Shown in pieces: positions 51,470 through 60,156 of a DNA stretch of 64,000 nt. The notes under the pieces are model-generated. The model was not told the DNA's origin. It saw only the letters and a list, made by a program, of their open reading frames with translations, and did no database searches. The translations under genes and the position numbers were made by a program. The DNA is from Sphingobacterium hotanense (GTDB taxonomy: Bacteria > Bacteroidota > Bacteroidia > Sphingobacteriales > Sphingobacteriaceae). The stretch's first letter is position 1, and each line of letters begins with the position of its first letter. Where the stretch lies: positions 4,215,618 to 4,279,617 of the forward strand of contig NZ_CP030848.1 of NCBI RefSeq assembly GCF_008274825.1, given 5' to 3'.

Positions 51470-53053
51470 ATGAAAGGACTACAGCACATTCTCCTTTTGA
51501 CACTATGCTGGGCTGCTGGAATGCTCACGAATTGTCAGAAGAAGCAAACAGATACGGACTCGGTTAAAGACGAGATTATCTATCATGTCTTCCAGCGGAG
51601 TTTCTTTGATAGCAATGGTGATCAGCATGGCGATTTACCCGGCATCCAACAGAAGCTTGATTATCTTCAGGATCTCGGAGTTACATCCATTTTAATGACC
51701 CCGTTGTACGAGTCGGTATATTACCATAACTACTATTCCAGCGCTTTCGAGAAAATCGACTCGACCTACGGAACTAAGGAGGAATACCTGTCTTTAGTGA
51801 AAGAAATGCACAAACGCGGCATGAAGCTATACATGGACATGGAAACCCAATACGTAACGGAGGATCATCCCTGGTACACCGACTCTTATGGAAATCCAAG
51901 TTCGCCCTATTCCGACTATATTCTTTACGACGATAAAGAACAGCGCAAGCCATCCACTATTGTATTCGATCTATACGACTTAAGAGGATATGATGGGCAG
52001 CGCAGAAAGATTACTACCGTAAATCTGCTCAACAAAAATGTGATACAGTACAACAAAGATCTTTTTGCTTATTGGCTCGACCCTAATCAAGATGGAAACT
52101 TCGACGATGGCGTTGATGGATTCCGACTCGATCATATGATGGACGACCTAGATAACAAAGGTCGATTGACGAATCTATTCAAAGACTTTTGGGTTCCGCT
52201 GATTGATACACTGAAAAGCATCAACCCTAAGATTCATATTATGGCCGAACAAGCCGACTGGGGATCCTATGGAATCGATTACCTGACGAAAGCTAAAGTA
52301 GACTGGGTCTTTGCCTTCCGCATTCAGCAAGCCATACGCACGATGGACAAGGACAAGATCATGGCTTATGCGGACACGACCTTTCGCGATACTCCGGAAG
52401 GAAATAACCAAATTATCTTCATCGAAAACCATGATATCCCGCGCTTCTCTACCGCGGTAAAGCAAGACAAAGGCAAGGAAAAAGTCGGCGCTGCGCTAAA
52501 CTTATTGATGGCAGGAGTACCGTCCATTTATTACGGACAAGAGATCGGAATGCTAGGCGATAGCTTCTTCGGTAAATATGGCGGCATTACCGATGCGAAT
52601 GAAATACCCTATCGGGAAGCCTTCGAATGGACAAAGGATAAAGATAGCCCGGGGATGGCCTATTGGTATAGAGACTCTGGCCCCTGGTGGGAAACCAGCA
52701 CGGTGAAAAGCAATGATGGCATTTCGGTAGAAGAGCAAGCGAGCGATCCTAATTCACTTCTCAACACTTATAAAGCCTTGATTAAGCTTCGAAAACAAGA
52801 ACCCCTACTCATTCAGGGGGGATACCAATCCATCCCAAATGATAGCAAAAGCGTCGTCAGCTTCTACAGAACGAAAGGGCCAAAGAAATCAATGGTCTTG
52901 ATCAATCTTTCAGCAGATGCCGTAAATCTTGAGATCCCCATAGCAGAGGGGGTGCCGAAATTAGTCTATGGTGAAAATACAGGCGAGTGGAAAAACAAGC
53001 AGCAGGCGATTAGTATTGCTGGCTATAGTACGCAGGTATGGTCTATCAATTGA
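51470..53053 (+). CDS. GH13 alpha-amylase-family lipoprotein
   Basis: 527 residues. The N-terminus is a lipoprotein-like signal ending LTNC (Cys22; Asn at -1 is unusual), followed by QKKQTDTDS, so a cell-surface or periplasmic face is likely. The (beta/alpha)8 domain has the nucleophile Asp221 in DGFRLDHMMDD, acid/base Glu260 in HIMAEQADW, and Asp322 in FIENHDIPRF. Also present: YGTKEEYLSLVKEMHKRGMKLYMD and SIYYGQEIGM. The C-terminal beta-domain ends AGYSTQVWSIN. It may play the SusG part (surface cleavage of starch), although SusG-type inserted carbohydrate modules are absent. Convergent with the AraC gene, 6 bp between stops. Confidence 0.9.
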   Translation: MKGLQHILLLTLCWAAGMLTNCQKKQTDTDSVKDEIIYHVFQRSFFDSNGDQHGDLPGIQQKLDYLQDLGVTSILMTPLYESVYYHNYYSSAFEKIDSTYGTKEEYLSLVKEMHKRGMKLYMDMETQYVTEDHPWYTDSYGNPSSPYSDYILYDDKEQRKPSTIVFDLYDLRGYDGQRRKITTVNLLNKNVIQYNKDLFAYWLDPNQDGNFDDGVDGFRLDHMMDDLDNKGRLTNLFKDFWVPLIDTLKSINPKIHIMAEQADWGSYGIDYLTKAKVDWVFAFRIQQAIRTMDKDKIMAYADTTFRDTPEGNNQIIFIENHDIPRFSTAVKQDKGKEKVGAALNLLMAGVPSIYYGQEIGMLGDSFFGKYGGITDANEIPYREAFEWTKDKDSPGMAYWYRDSGPWWETSTVKSNDGISVEEQASDPNSLLNTYKALIKLRKQEPLLIQGGYQSIPNDSKSVVSFYRTKGPKKSMVLINLSADAVNLEIPIAEGVPKLVYGENTGEWKNKQQAISIAGYSTQVWSIN

Positions 53054-53059
53054 GCCTTC

Positions 53060-53905
53060 TTATTCCATAAATTCTTTCCGATAGGCAAGAGGGCTCATTC
53101 CCATCTTCGATCGGAAAGTTTTGTAGAAATAAGACATATCATTAAAACCGGATGCTAAAGCGATGGCACTAATTGGATCGTCGGTGTGCAATAGCTGTTG
53201 AACAGCATAGTTCATCCGATATTGCACCAACATCTCCACAAAGGTCTTTCGCGTCAGCTTCTTAAAATATTTACAGAAGGCATTCGGTGTCAGATTCGCC
53301 ACATTAGCCACATCGTCTAAGCTAATATCGTTCTTAAAGTTCTCGACAATATAGGCCATGATCACATTGATCCGATTGCTATCCGTATTACTATCACTGT
53401 TGTTTTCCAACGCTCCGATATCGATAGCTTTATAATTTTGTTCGGTAAGCAATTTCAGTAATTCCAGCAAATGAAGGATCCTTTCTACCCCTTCCGACTT
53501 ACGAAGGCGAAGGATATATTTGGTCATTTCCTTGGGTTGGGGAAAGCTGAGCCCCGCCTGGCTCTCTTTCAACAGTGCATTAATTGGGGAAAATTCCGGT
53601 TTTTCGAAAAAGTCAGCACCCAGGAAATCATGCGTAAACTGGATGACAACCGCAGATGCTTTCGTATCGGGCTGATCCAATTTCCAGCAATGAGGCTGAT
53701 TAGGACCAATCAATACGAAATCGCCATCGCCGAAATCGTCCAGGCGGTTGCCGACATAGCGCTTACCTTTGCCGCGGATAATATAAGTAAGCTCGTATTC
53801 CGGATGATAGTGATAGGGCGCCAAAAATGCCTCGTGGCCAAAGGTCCGAATCAAGAATGACTCCTGCAGACCGTTCTGTAATATCTCGGGCTTTGCTTTT
53901 TGCAT
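53060..53905 (-). CDS. AraC-family regulator with N-terminal cupin
   Basis: 281 residues. The N-terminal cupin (about 20-110) has the metal/sugar pocket pattern YHYHPEYELTYIIRGKGKRYVGNRLDDFGDGDFVLIGPNQPHCW. The C-terminal double HTH (about 180-281) has DISLDDVANVANLTPNAFCKYFKKLTRKTFVEML and DPISAIALASGFNDMSYFYKTFRSKMGMSPLAYRKEF. Such proteins usually sense a sugar and activate neighbouring catabolic genes. It divides the plus-strand half of the glucan locus and is divergent from the esterase-ADH-esterase-MFS set, with about 120 bp of shared promoter DNA. Confidence 0.92.
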   Translation of the reverse strand: MQKAKPEILQNGLQESFLIRTFGHEAFLAPYHYHPEYELTYIIRGKGKRYVGNRLDDFGDGDFVLIGPNQPHCWKLDQPDTKASAVVIQFTHDFLGADFFEKPEFSPINALLKESQAGLSFPQPKEMTKYILRLRKSEGVERILHLLELLKLLTEQNYKAIDIGALENNSDSNTDSNRINVIMAYIVENFKNDISLDDVANVANLTPNAFCKYFKKLTRKTFVEMLVQYRMNYAVQQLLHTDDPISAIALASGFNDMSYFYKTFRSKMGMSPLAYRKEFME

Positions 53906-54026
53906 ATATTGGACTTTCTATCCATCAAGTTAAGTGAAATTTCCAAAATAAGCCATATTTCGATTAAAATTGTACGACGAGTACTTATTGAAAACTAATA
54001 ACTTAGTATAACCATTATAAACAGCA

Positions 54027-55151
54027 ATGAAGAAATTTGTCACACTGACCCTCTTGACTGTCTTCGCTTTTTCGCTTTTTGCGCAGGACGCCAAATTAAC
54101 GATTCGTGTGATCGCCCCTGCGACCACACCCGCTCAGGATTCTGTTCTGCCAATTGGCAATCAAGGCATTTGGGGATTTTGGATTTATCCGAAGAGCAAA
54201 GCGCTAAAACCTAAAGGAAACAATGTATGGGAGGATACCTACAGTCTACCTGTAAACAGCCCTATTGAATTTAAGATAACGCGAGGATCTTACTATAAGG
54301 AAGCGCTCTACAATGGAAACGGACATAGCGCACAACCTGTCAAATTCACTTTGACGAAGGATACAACAATCACCCTCAGCCCAAGCAATTGGAACGATAT
54401 CTATCAGCGAAGTATCGTGGGCAGCGTGCGCTATCATCATAATTACTCGAGCAGTTATCTTCGCAACATCCGCAATATTGTCGTATGGATTCCTCCGAGC
54501 TATGAGAAAGACTCAAATAAGCGATACCCGGTTCTATATGCCCATGATGGACAGAACCTTTTCGATCATACTAATTTGAGCGGAAGCGAATGGCGTATGG
54601 ACGAAATAGCCGATAGTCTGATGCGTAAGGGAGAAATTGAGGAGTTCATCATCGTCGGCATGGCGAACACTAAAGATCGTTGGACTGAATATAACGGAAC
54701 GCCCGAAGGTGATAATTACCTTCGGTTTATCAGTACCGAACTGAAACCTTTTATCGACAAAACCTACAGAACAAAGACCGACAGAGAGCATACAGCGATT
54801 ATTGGTTCTTCTATGGGTGGTTTAATCTCCTTTTATGCCCTCTACAAATATCCACAGATCTTCTCCAAAGCCGCTTGCTTATCCAGCGGGTTTTATTTCG
54901 ACGATGGGAATATCATGGAGCAGATCAGAAACGATCTAGCTCCGTTCCAACATAGCAAAATCTACTTGGATTGCGGAGGCAAAGACCTCGACTATGATTT
55001 CCTCGCCAGCAACCGAATAGTGAGAGACATTTTAACGAAGGACAAACATATCAATCTGCGGTATGAAGAGTTCCCGGACGACCCGCACAATGAAATTGCT
55101 TGGTCAAAAAGATTACACATACCCTATAAATTCCTATTTCCAAAAAAATGA
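54027..55151 (+). CDS. Secreted CE1-type esterase with N-terminal carbohydrate-binding-like domain
   Basis: 374 residues with a signal peptide (1-20, LFAQD). Residues about 22-118 look like a CBM20/CBM48-type beta-sandwich (GNQGIWGFWIYPKSKALKPKGNNVWEDTYSLPVNSPIEFKITRGSY). The alpha/beta hydrolase domain (about 130-374) is of esterase D/CE1 type: RNIVVWIPPSYEKDSNKRYPVLYAHDGQNLFD, the nucleophile Ser262 in GSSMGG, and the catalytic His in DDPHNEIAW. Similar Bacteroidota proteins sit in alpha-glucan loci, but the ester bond cleaved is not known. Its stop overlaps the next start by ATGA. Confidence 0.87.
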   Translation: MKKFVTLTLLTVFAFSLFAQDAKLTIRVIAPATTPAQDSVLPIGNQGIWGFWIYPKSKALKPKGNNVWEDTYSLPVNSPIEFKITRGSYYKEALYNGNGHSAQPVKFTLTKDTTITLSPSNWNDIYQRSIVGSVRYHHNYSSSYLRNIRNIVVWIPPSYEKDSNKRYPVLYAHDGQNLFDHTNLSGSEWRMDEIADSLMRKGEIEEFIIVGMANTKDRWTEYNGTPEGDNYLRFISTELKPFIDKTYRTKTDREHTAIIGSSMGGLISFYALYKYPQIFSKAACLSSGFYFDDGNIMEQIRNDLAPFQHSKIYLDCGGKDLDYDFLASNRIVRDILTKDKHINLRYEEFPDDPHNEIAWSKRLHIPYKFLFPKK

Positions 55152-56266
55152 AAATAACGTGCAGAGCAGCGATCACCGACGGAAAAGGCCAATACTTTAT
55201 TGACAACATTCAGGTGGCTGAACCCGCCCCGGATGAGGTACTCGTTAAAATCAAGGCTTCGGGGGTCTGTCATACGGATTATGACTCGCTCAATTGGGAC
55301 CAACCCTTAGTATTAGGCCATGAAGGTGCTGGCATCGTTTATCAAGTCGGTTCCCATGTTAGCCACGTGAAACCCGATGATCCGGTTTTGCTAAATTGGG
55401 CAATCCCCTGCATGACCTGTTTTCAGTGTAAGTTGGAGAACTATCATATCTGCGAACAGAATTCACCTGTCACCGGGCAAGGGCATGCCAGTAATTTAGG
55501 ACATGCACATGCAACTGGCTGCCTGTGGAAGGGCGAATCTATAGCGCGATCCTTCCACTTAGGAACACTTTCGGAATATACGCTAGTCAAAGCCGCAGCC
55601 GTGACGAAAATAAAGACCGCAACACTTCCCTATGAATGTGCTGCAATTATAGGTTGTGGGGTTATGACAGGTTATGGCTCGGTAGTCAATGCTGCTAAAG
55701 TCGAAGCTGGATGTTGTGTCGTTGTTTTGGGGACCGGCGGCGTAGGTTTGAGCGTTATCCAAGCTGCCAAAATCGCTAAGGCAGGAATGATCATCGGAAT
55801 TGACGTCAATCCAAGACGATTGGAAATGGCGAAGCAATTTGGGGCCACCCACTGTCTACTGGCCGACGCTCAGGATCAAGGCTTATTACAGATGGCTCAA
55901 CAGGTGAAGCAATTGTGCGGTGGCAGGGGCGCAGATTATGCTTTTGAATGTACCGCTCGCCCCGAACTCGGTGCCGCACCGCTTGCGATGATCAGAAATG
56001 CAGGAACTGCCATACAAGTCAGTGGAATCGAGCAGGAAATACCGTTCAATATGAACCTATTCGAATGGGACAAACTATACCTGAATCCGCTGTATGGCAA
56101 ATGCAACCCGCATAGGGACTTCGATCGTATCATCCAACATTATCAGCATGGCGAATTGCTATTGGATGAAATGATTTCCGCACGTTATAGCTTAGAGAAT
56201 TTGCCTTTAGCCTTTGATGATATGCTGAAGGGCAAAAATGCGAAGGGCGTTATTCTATTTAAATAA
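55148..56266 (+). CDS. Zinc-dependent alcohol dehydrogenase (class III-like MDR)
   Basis: 372 residues, cytoplasmic, NAD(P)-dependent medium-chain dehydrogenase. Catalytic zinc ligands: Cys41 (GVCHTD), His58 (LGHEGAG) and Cys170 (IIGCGVMTGYGS). Structural zinc: Cys88, Cys91, Cys94 and Cys102. The cofactor loop is VVLGTGGVGLSVIQAA with Asp in IIGIDVNPRR, favouring NAD. The length and motif order match class III-like (formaldehyde/glutathione) alcohol dehydrogenases. It overlaps the upstream esterase by 4 bp and precedes the second esterase by 6 bp, so these are co-translated; the alcohol set free by the esterases may be its substrate. Confidence 0.9.
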   Translation: MKITCRAAITDGKGQYFIDNIQVAEPAPDEVLVKIKASGVCHTDYDSLNWDQPLVLGHEGAGIVYQVGSHVSHVKPDDPVLLNWAIPCMTCFQCKLENYHICEQNSPVTGQGHASNLGHAHATGCLWKGESIARSFHLGTLSEYTLVKAAAVTKIKTATLPYECAAIIGCGVMTGYGSVVNAAKVEAGCCVVVLGTGGVGLSVIQAAKIAKAGMIIGIDVNPRRLEMAKQFGATHCLLADAQDQGLLQMAQQVKQLCGGRGADYAFECTARPELGAAPLAMIRNAGTAIQVSGIEQEIPFNMNLFEWDKLYLNPLYGKCNPHRDFDRIIQHYQHGELLLDEMISARYSLENLPLAFDDMLKGKNAKGVILFK

Positions 56267-56272
56267 TCATTT

Positions 56273-57067
56273 ATGAAAGAAACATTCAGATCCATAGAGC
56301 AATCGAATCCCAGTTACGGTATCCGGAATTTACACTTTGTAACCATTAAGTCGCCACAGTTGGGGACACGTGGGGATATTTGCATCTATATACCAGAAAA
56401 TTGCCCTATGGATGCCCCGGTAGTGATTTTGTTGCATGGTGTTTATGGAAGTGCCTGGAGCTGGCCGCTATCCTCGGGCGTTCATGAGCAGGTCGATCAA
56501 GCAATAAAAGAGGGCATAATCAAGCCACTGATTCTTGTGATGCCCTCTGACGGGCTTTGGGGCGACGGTTCCGGCTATGTAAAACATCAGGAGCAGGATT
56601 TTGAAAAGTGGATTGTGGAGGATGTCATCGCAGTTGCTCGGCAGCTAGCCCCAGATCAGATCAGTCAGGCTTCCAAATTCTTTATTGCAGGGCTTTCTAT
56701 GGGCGGCTATGGCGCCATGAGAATTGGCGCGCGACATCCGGATGTTTTCACATCGTTCGCCGGCCTTTCGTCCATTACCAGAATTGCTGAGTTTGCACAT
56801 TTCGTAGAAGAAGATCTTAGCAGTTACCAAATGGATACAGAACTATCCTTGATAGATAGTTTAATAGCTAACCAAGAACGATTGCCTTACTTCCGATTCG
56901 ATTGTGGAAAAGATGATCTACTCCTTGCATACAACCGAAAACTACACTCTAAGCTATTAGAAGCCAATATTCCCCACGATTATGAAGAGTTTGAAGGTGG
57001 GCACAGCTGGGACTATTGGAAAAATAATATTATGAAAACGATATTATTTTTTAATTTACGTTTCTAG
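56273..57067 (+). CDS. Alpha/beta-hydrolase esterase (CE1/esterase D-like), cytoplasmic
   Basis: 264 residues without a signal peptide. Motifs: oxyanion region VVILLHGVYGSAWSW, GLWGDGSGYVKHQEQDFEKWIVEDVIA, the nucleophile Ser142 in AGLSMGGYGAMR, the acid in YFRFDCGKDD, and the catalytic His in FEGGHSWDYW. This is the esterase D/CE1-type fold, related to S-formylglutathione hydrolases. Placed directly after a class III-like alcohol dehydrogenase, an S-formylglutathione hydrolase-like pairing is a tempting alternative to a role in glucan use. The MFS gene follows after 26 bp. Confidence 0.85.
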   Translation: MKETFRSIEQSNPSYGIRNLHFVTIKSPQLGTRGDICIYIPENCPMDAPVVILLHGVYGSAWSWPLSSGVHEQVDQAIKEGIIKPLILVMPSDGLWGDGSGYVKHQEQDFEKWIVEDVIAVARQLAPDQISQASKFFIAGLSMGGYGAMRIGARHPDVFTSFAGLSSITRIAEFAHFVEEDLSSYQMDTELSLIDSLIANQERLPYFRFDCGKDDLLLAYNRKLHSKLLEANIPHDYEEFEGGHSWDYWKNNIMKTILFFNLRF

Positions 57068-57093
57068 AAACCAATCAATAAACGAAACTACAC

Positions 57094-58434
57094 ATGCAAC
57101 AGACTTCAAAACGATCAAAGCCTAGGCTTACCCGTGCTCAGATTTTCAACATGAGCTTTGGGTTTTTCGGTATACAATTTGGCTTTGCCCTGCAGACAGG
57201 AAACGCCTCCCGCATACTTCAAACCTTCGGTGCCGATGTGGAACATTTATCGCTTTTTTGGTTAGTTGCCCCGCTTTCAGGGATGCTCATTCAGCCGATT
57301 ATCGGTTATTTCTCAGATAAGACATGGACCAGATTGGGAAGACGCAGGCCCTTTTTTCTAGGCGGAGCGCTGGTGGCAGCGGCAGCACTTGCCCTGATGC
57401 CCAATGCTTCCGTCCTGACCTTACTGATTCCGCCATTACTTATCGGCGCCGGAATGCTAATGATCATGGATGTTGCATTTAACGTTTCGATGGAGCCATT
57501 CCGGGCTTTAGTTGCTGACAACCTGCCCAAGGAACAACATGGCTATGGCTATGCGGTGCAGACCTTCTTAATTGGAGCCGGTGCAATTATAGGGTCATTC
57601 CTGCCTTATGTACTTTCCGAATATCTTGGCGTCTCGAAAGTCGCAGAACAGGGACATGTGCCCGACAATGTTATCTGGTCGTTCTATGCCGGAGCCATCG
57701 TATTGGTCCTCTCCTTGTTATGGACAGTTGTCACGACGAAGGAATACTCTGCGGAAGAACTGCGTTCGTTTGACGAGCATGCTGATGATGAGGAACAGCA
57801 TGCACATAGCTTTGGCTCTATATTTAAAGACTTTAAGAATATGCCAACGGCGATGAAGCAACTGGGCTTAGTGCAGTTCTTCTCTTGGTTTGCCTTGTTT
57901 TCTATGTGGGTATTTACCACACCAGCGATAGCACAACATATTTACCATCTGCCTGCGTCTGATACCTCGTCCGCAGCGTATGCCGATGCCGGAAATTTAA
58001 CTGGGGTGCTGTTCGGGGTGTACAATTTGGTGGCGACGATATTCGCCCTTATCCTACCCAAACTCTATCAGGCTATCGGGAAAAAGAAAACGCATATGCT
58101 GGCTTTAGGCGTCTCAGGAATTGGCCTTATATCGATTCTATTTATACAAGACCCCAACTTATTGTATATCCCAATGATTGCGGTTGGCATTGCTTGGGCA
58201 AGTATATTGGCTACGCCATATTCCATCCTATCGGGCGTTGTGCCGGCAAAAAAGATGGGCCTGTATATGGGTTTATTCAATTTCTTTATCACCTTGCCTC
58301 AATTGGTCAATGGAGTACTCGGGACCATATTGGTGAAGCATGTATTTCAACATCAGGCGGTGTATTGTTTAACGATGGCGGGAGTTTTTATGCTTCTTGC
58401 GGCAGCCTCGACGATGACCGTCAAAGCAGACTAA
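57094..58434 (+). CDS. MFS/GPH-type sugar transporter, probably maltose/maltooligosaccharide
   Basis: 446 residues with 12 predicted membrane helices. The pattern MSFGFFGIQFGFALQTGNASRILQTFGA, PLSGMLIQPIIGYFSDKTWTRLGRRRPFFLGG and DVAFNVSMEPFRALVADNLP is that of SLC45/GPH-like disaccharide carriers, which are found with maltose utilisation genes in Bacteroidota. It would carry maltose or short maltodextrins into the cytoplasm for the GH65 phosphorylase. It is the last gene of the plus-strand set, and its stop is 1 bp from that of the converging LacI gene. Confidence 0.9.
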   Translation: MQQTSKRSKPRLTRAQIFNMSFGFFGIQFGFALQTGNASRILQTFGADVEHLSLFWLVAPLSGMLIQPIIGYFSDKTWTRLGRRRPFFLGGALVAAAALALMPNASVLTLLIPPLLIGAGMLMIMDVAFNVSMEPFRALVADNLPKEQHGYGYAVQTFLIGAGAIIGSFLPYVLSEYLGVSKVAEQGHVPDNVIWSFYAGAIVLVLSLLWTVVTTKEYSAEELRSFDEHADDEEQHAHSFGSIFKDFKNMPTAMKQLGLVQFFSWFALFSMWVFTTPAIAQHIYHLPASDTSSAAYADAGNLTGVLFGVYNLVATIFALILPKLYQAIGKKKTHMLALGVSGIGLISILFIQDPNLLYIPMIAVGIAWASILATPYSILSGVVPAKKMGLYMGLFNFFITLPQLVNGVLGTILVKHVFQHQAVYCLTMAGVFMLLAAASTMTVKAD

Positions 58435-58435
58435 C

Positions 58436-59446
58436 TTAAGCTTGTGAAGAATTTCGGACCACTAAATCCGAACGCATCATTACAAACTTTTCCTCTTCCG
58501 CTAATGATTCTCCTGAAAGCTGCTTCAATAAGGTTGCGGCAGCCTTCTCCCCGATTAGTACCGCCGGTTGGCGCACAACTGATAGCGGAGGATGCAACAG
58601 CCCTGCTATTTCCAGGCTAGAAAAGGATACGACCTTTAGGTCTTGCGGAATTTGTATGCCCATGCGTCGACACACATAGTAGGTTGAAAATGCTAATCGC
58701 TCTACCGAAGCGAGGATCCCGTCTGGTGCTTGCTTGCGAATAGCTGTCTCAATAATCTCGCTGTTTTCCTCATAGGAATTTGAACAGTCAATAATCAAGC
58801 GCTTCCGCATAGGAATCTTATATTTCTTCAACGCATCTTCATAGCCCTGCATACGGGTTTTACCAATCGATAATTCCTTATTGATAACCAGATAAGCAAT
58901 ACGTTGGCAGCCGTTTTGGATAAGATGCTCTGTTGCCATAAAGCTACTATGGTAATCGTCTGTAACAATTTTTGGCAAGTCTATATCATCATAGATACGG
59001 TCGAACAGCACAATCGGAAGATGCTCATAATTGATGCTCTCCAAATAACTGTGATCCGTCGACTCACCCGATGCCGACATAATGACGCCATCAACACGCC
59101 CACTCGCAAGACTACGGATGAAATCGCGTTCTTTTGCGATATCATCATCGGTAACAAAGATCAAGATATGATATCCGTGTTTTTTAGCTTCCTTTTCGGC
59201 GCCCTGAATAATCTGAGTGAAGTAGTTGTTGGCTAGTTCTGGCAGAACAATGGCAATAGTCTTGCTCTTTTGTTCGCGCAGATTGCTCGCATAATGATTC
59301 GGTTGGTAATTGAGTTCCTTCGCAACCTTCAAGATACGCTCTTTCGTCTTCGGATTGATATCACTACTATCCCGAAACGCACGAGAAACCGTGGACTTCG
59401 ACAAGTTCAGCACTTTTGCCAATTGGATAATATCAATCTTTGCCAT
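58436..59446 (-). CDS. LacI-family transcriptional regulator
   Basis: 336 residues. The N-terminal HTH and hinge (about 3-60) read IDIIQLAKVLNLSKSTVSRAFRDSSDINPKTKERILKVAKELNYQPNHYASNLR. A periplasmic-binding-protein-like sensor domain follows (KTIAIVLPELANNYFTQIIQGAEKEAKKHGY, VDGVIMSASGE, IVLFDRIYDDIDLPKIVTDDYHSSFMATEHLI and a C-terminal SLEIAGLLHPPLSVVRQP). It closes the glucan locus and most likely controls it in response to a maltose-related sugar, binding the palindrome at 50409-50428. No copy of that palindrome is seen at its own promoter. Confidence 0.94.
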   Translation of the reverse strand: MAKIDIIQLAKVLNLSKSTVSRAFRDSSDINPKTKERILKVAKELNYQPNHYASNLREQKSKTIAIVLPELANNYFTQIIQGAEKEAKKHGYHILIFVTDDDIAKERDFIRSLASGRVDGVIMSASGESTDHSYLESINYEHLPIVLFDRIYDDIDLPKIVTDDYHSSFMATEHLIQNGCQRIAYLVINKELSIGKTRMQGYEDALKKYKIPMRKRLIIDCSNSYEENSEIIETAIRKQAPDGILASVERLAFSTYYVCRRMGIQIPQDLKVVSFSSLEIAGLLHPPLSVVRQPAVLIGEKAAATLLKQLSGESLAEEEKFVMMRSDLVVRNSSQA

Positions 59447-59608
59447 AACAGCGTCTATCTTATACTAGTAGCATCTTTAACGGGTAGAAGTCCTGGTTTT
59501 ACAGCAATTCTATTCATAAAGATTGTGCGCTAATATAGCAAATTTGCACTTGTACTGCTAAAGTATTTTAAGGGATTGATTCCACGAAGAACGCTTATCT
59601 CCTGCTGT

Positions 59609-59890
59609 TTACATATGTGTCCACAGGTATCCGCTTGCAAAGAGAATCTGCAGGATGAAAGTTATCTTATTTAGGAAACCCTTTCGTCTGGCAAAAACGA
59701 TGAAAGAAAGGATAGTCGACATAAAGAAAATAACATCCCAATAAAAATGCCCAAAGATTGGCACTTTTTCGAAGGCTGCCACCGCGTCGACCATGGTTTC
59801 ATGCATGGACGAGCAATATACCCAATAGCCAAAATATGCGACATTGAGCAGAAAGGAGCCATAAGCGAGGACTAGTTTATAATCTTTCAT
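59609..59890 (-). CDS. Small hypothetical membrane protein, 93 residues
   Basis: No family recognised. Three hydrophobic segments are seen (about 5-27, 47-65 and 73-90), with a short polar loop (SSMHETMVDAVAAFEKV) between the first two and a basic RRKG between the second and third. The start follows a normal upstream region, and the frame in the other minus-strand phase (59671-59862) is a shadow. Single gene; the role cannot be inferred from context. Confidence 0.6.
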   Translation of the reverse strand: MKDYKLVLAYGSFLLNVAYFGYWVYCSSMHETMVDAVAAFEKVPIFGHFYWDVIFFMSTILSFIVFARRKGFLNKITFILQILFASGYLWTHM

Positions 59891-59981
59891 CGTTTCGAAT
59901 TGGCTATTACTTGAAAATAGCGAATCTTTTTGAGGAATGATTCGAGGATGTTATTTATTATAAGCTTTTCAGACCCATATC

Positions 59982-60047
59982 AAAACCCTTTGCGAGCGGT
60001 TATGATTGGGTTATACATTGGGTTTGAAAGGGGAGTGAAAGGGTTTT
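59982..60047. repeat. Solo hairpin module of the mosaic element
   Basis: AAAACCCTTT (59982-59991) and AAAGGGTTTT (60038-60047) enclose GAGCGGTTATGATTGGGTT and TTGGGTTTGAAAGGGG motifs, which match the module at 14761-14815 and, in reverse, 33699-33760. Heptad arrays are absent here. Confidence 0.6.
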
Positions 60048-60086
60048 AAGCTAAAGAAGAGTTGAGGCTGGGAGGAACGATAATAG

Positions 60087-60118
60087 GAAAGGCTGCCAAT
60101 CGGCAGCCTTTCTTTTTT
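60087..60118. terminator. Terminator-like hairpin after the DUF4302 gene
   Basis: GAAAGGCTGCC (60087-60097) and GGCAGCCTTTC (60102-60112) form an 11-bp stem with a 4-nt loop. The T run lies on the plus-strand side, although the nearest upstream gene (DUF4302) is read on the minus strand, so direction is uncertain. Confidence 0.65.
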
Positions 60119-60156
60119 ATGAATGATTAGGGAATGTTAATTCGATTACTTTGTTT

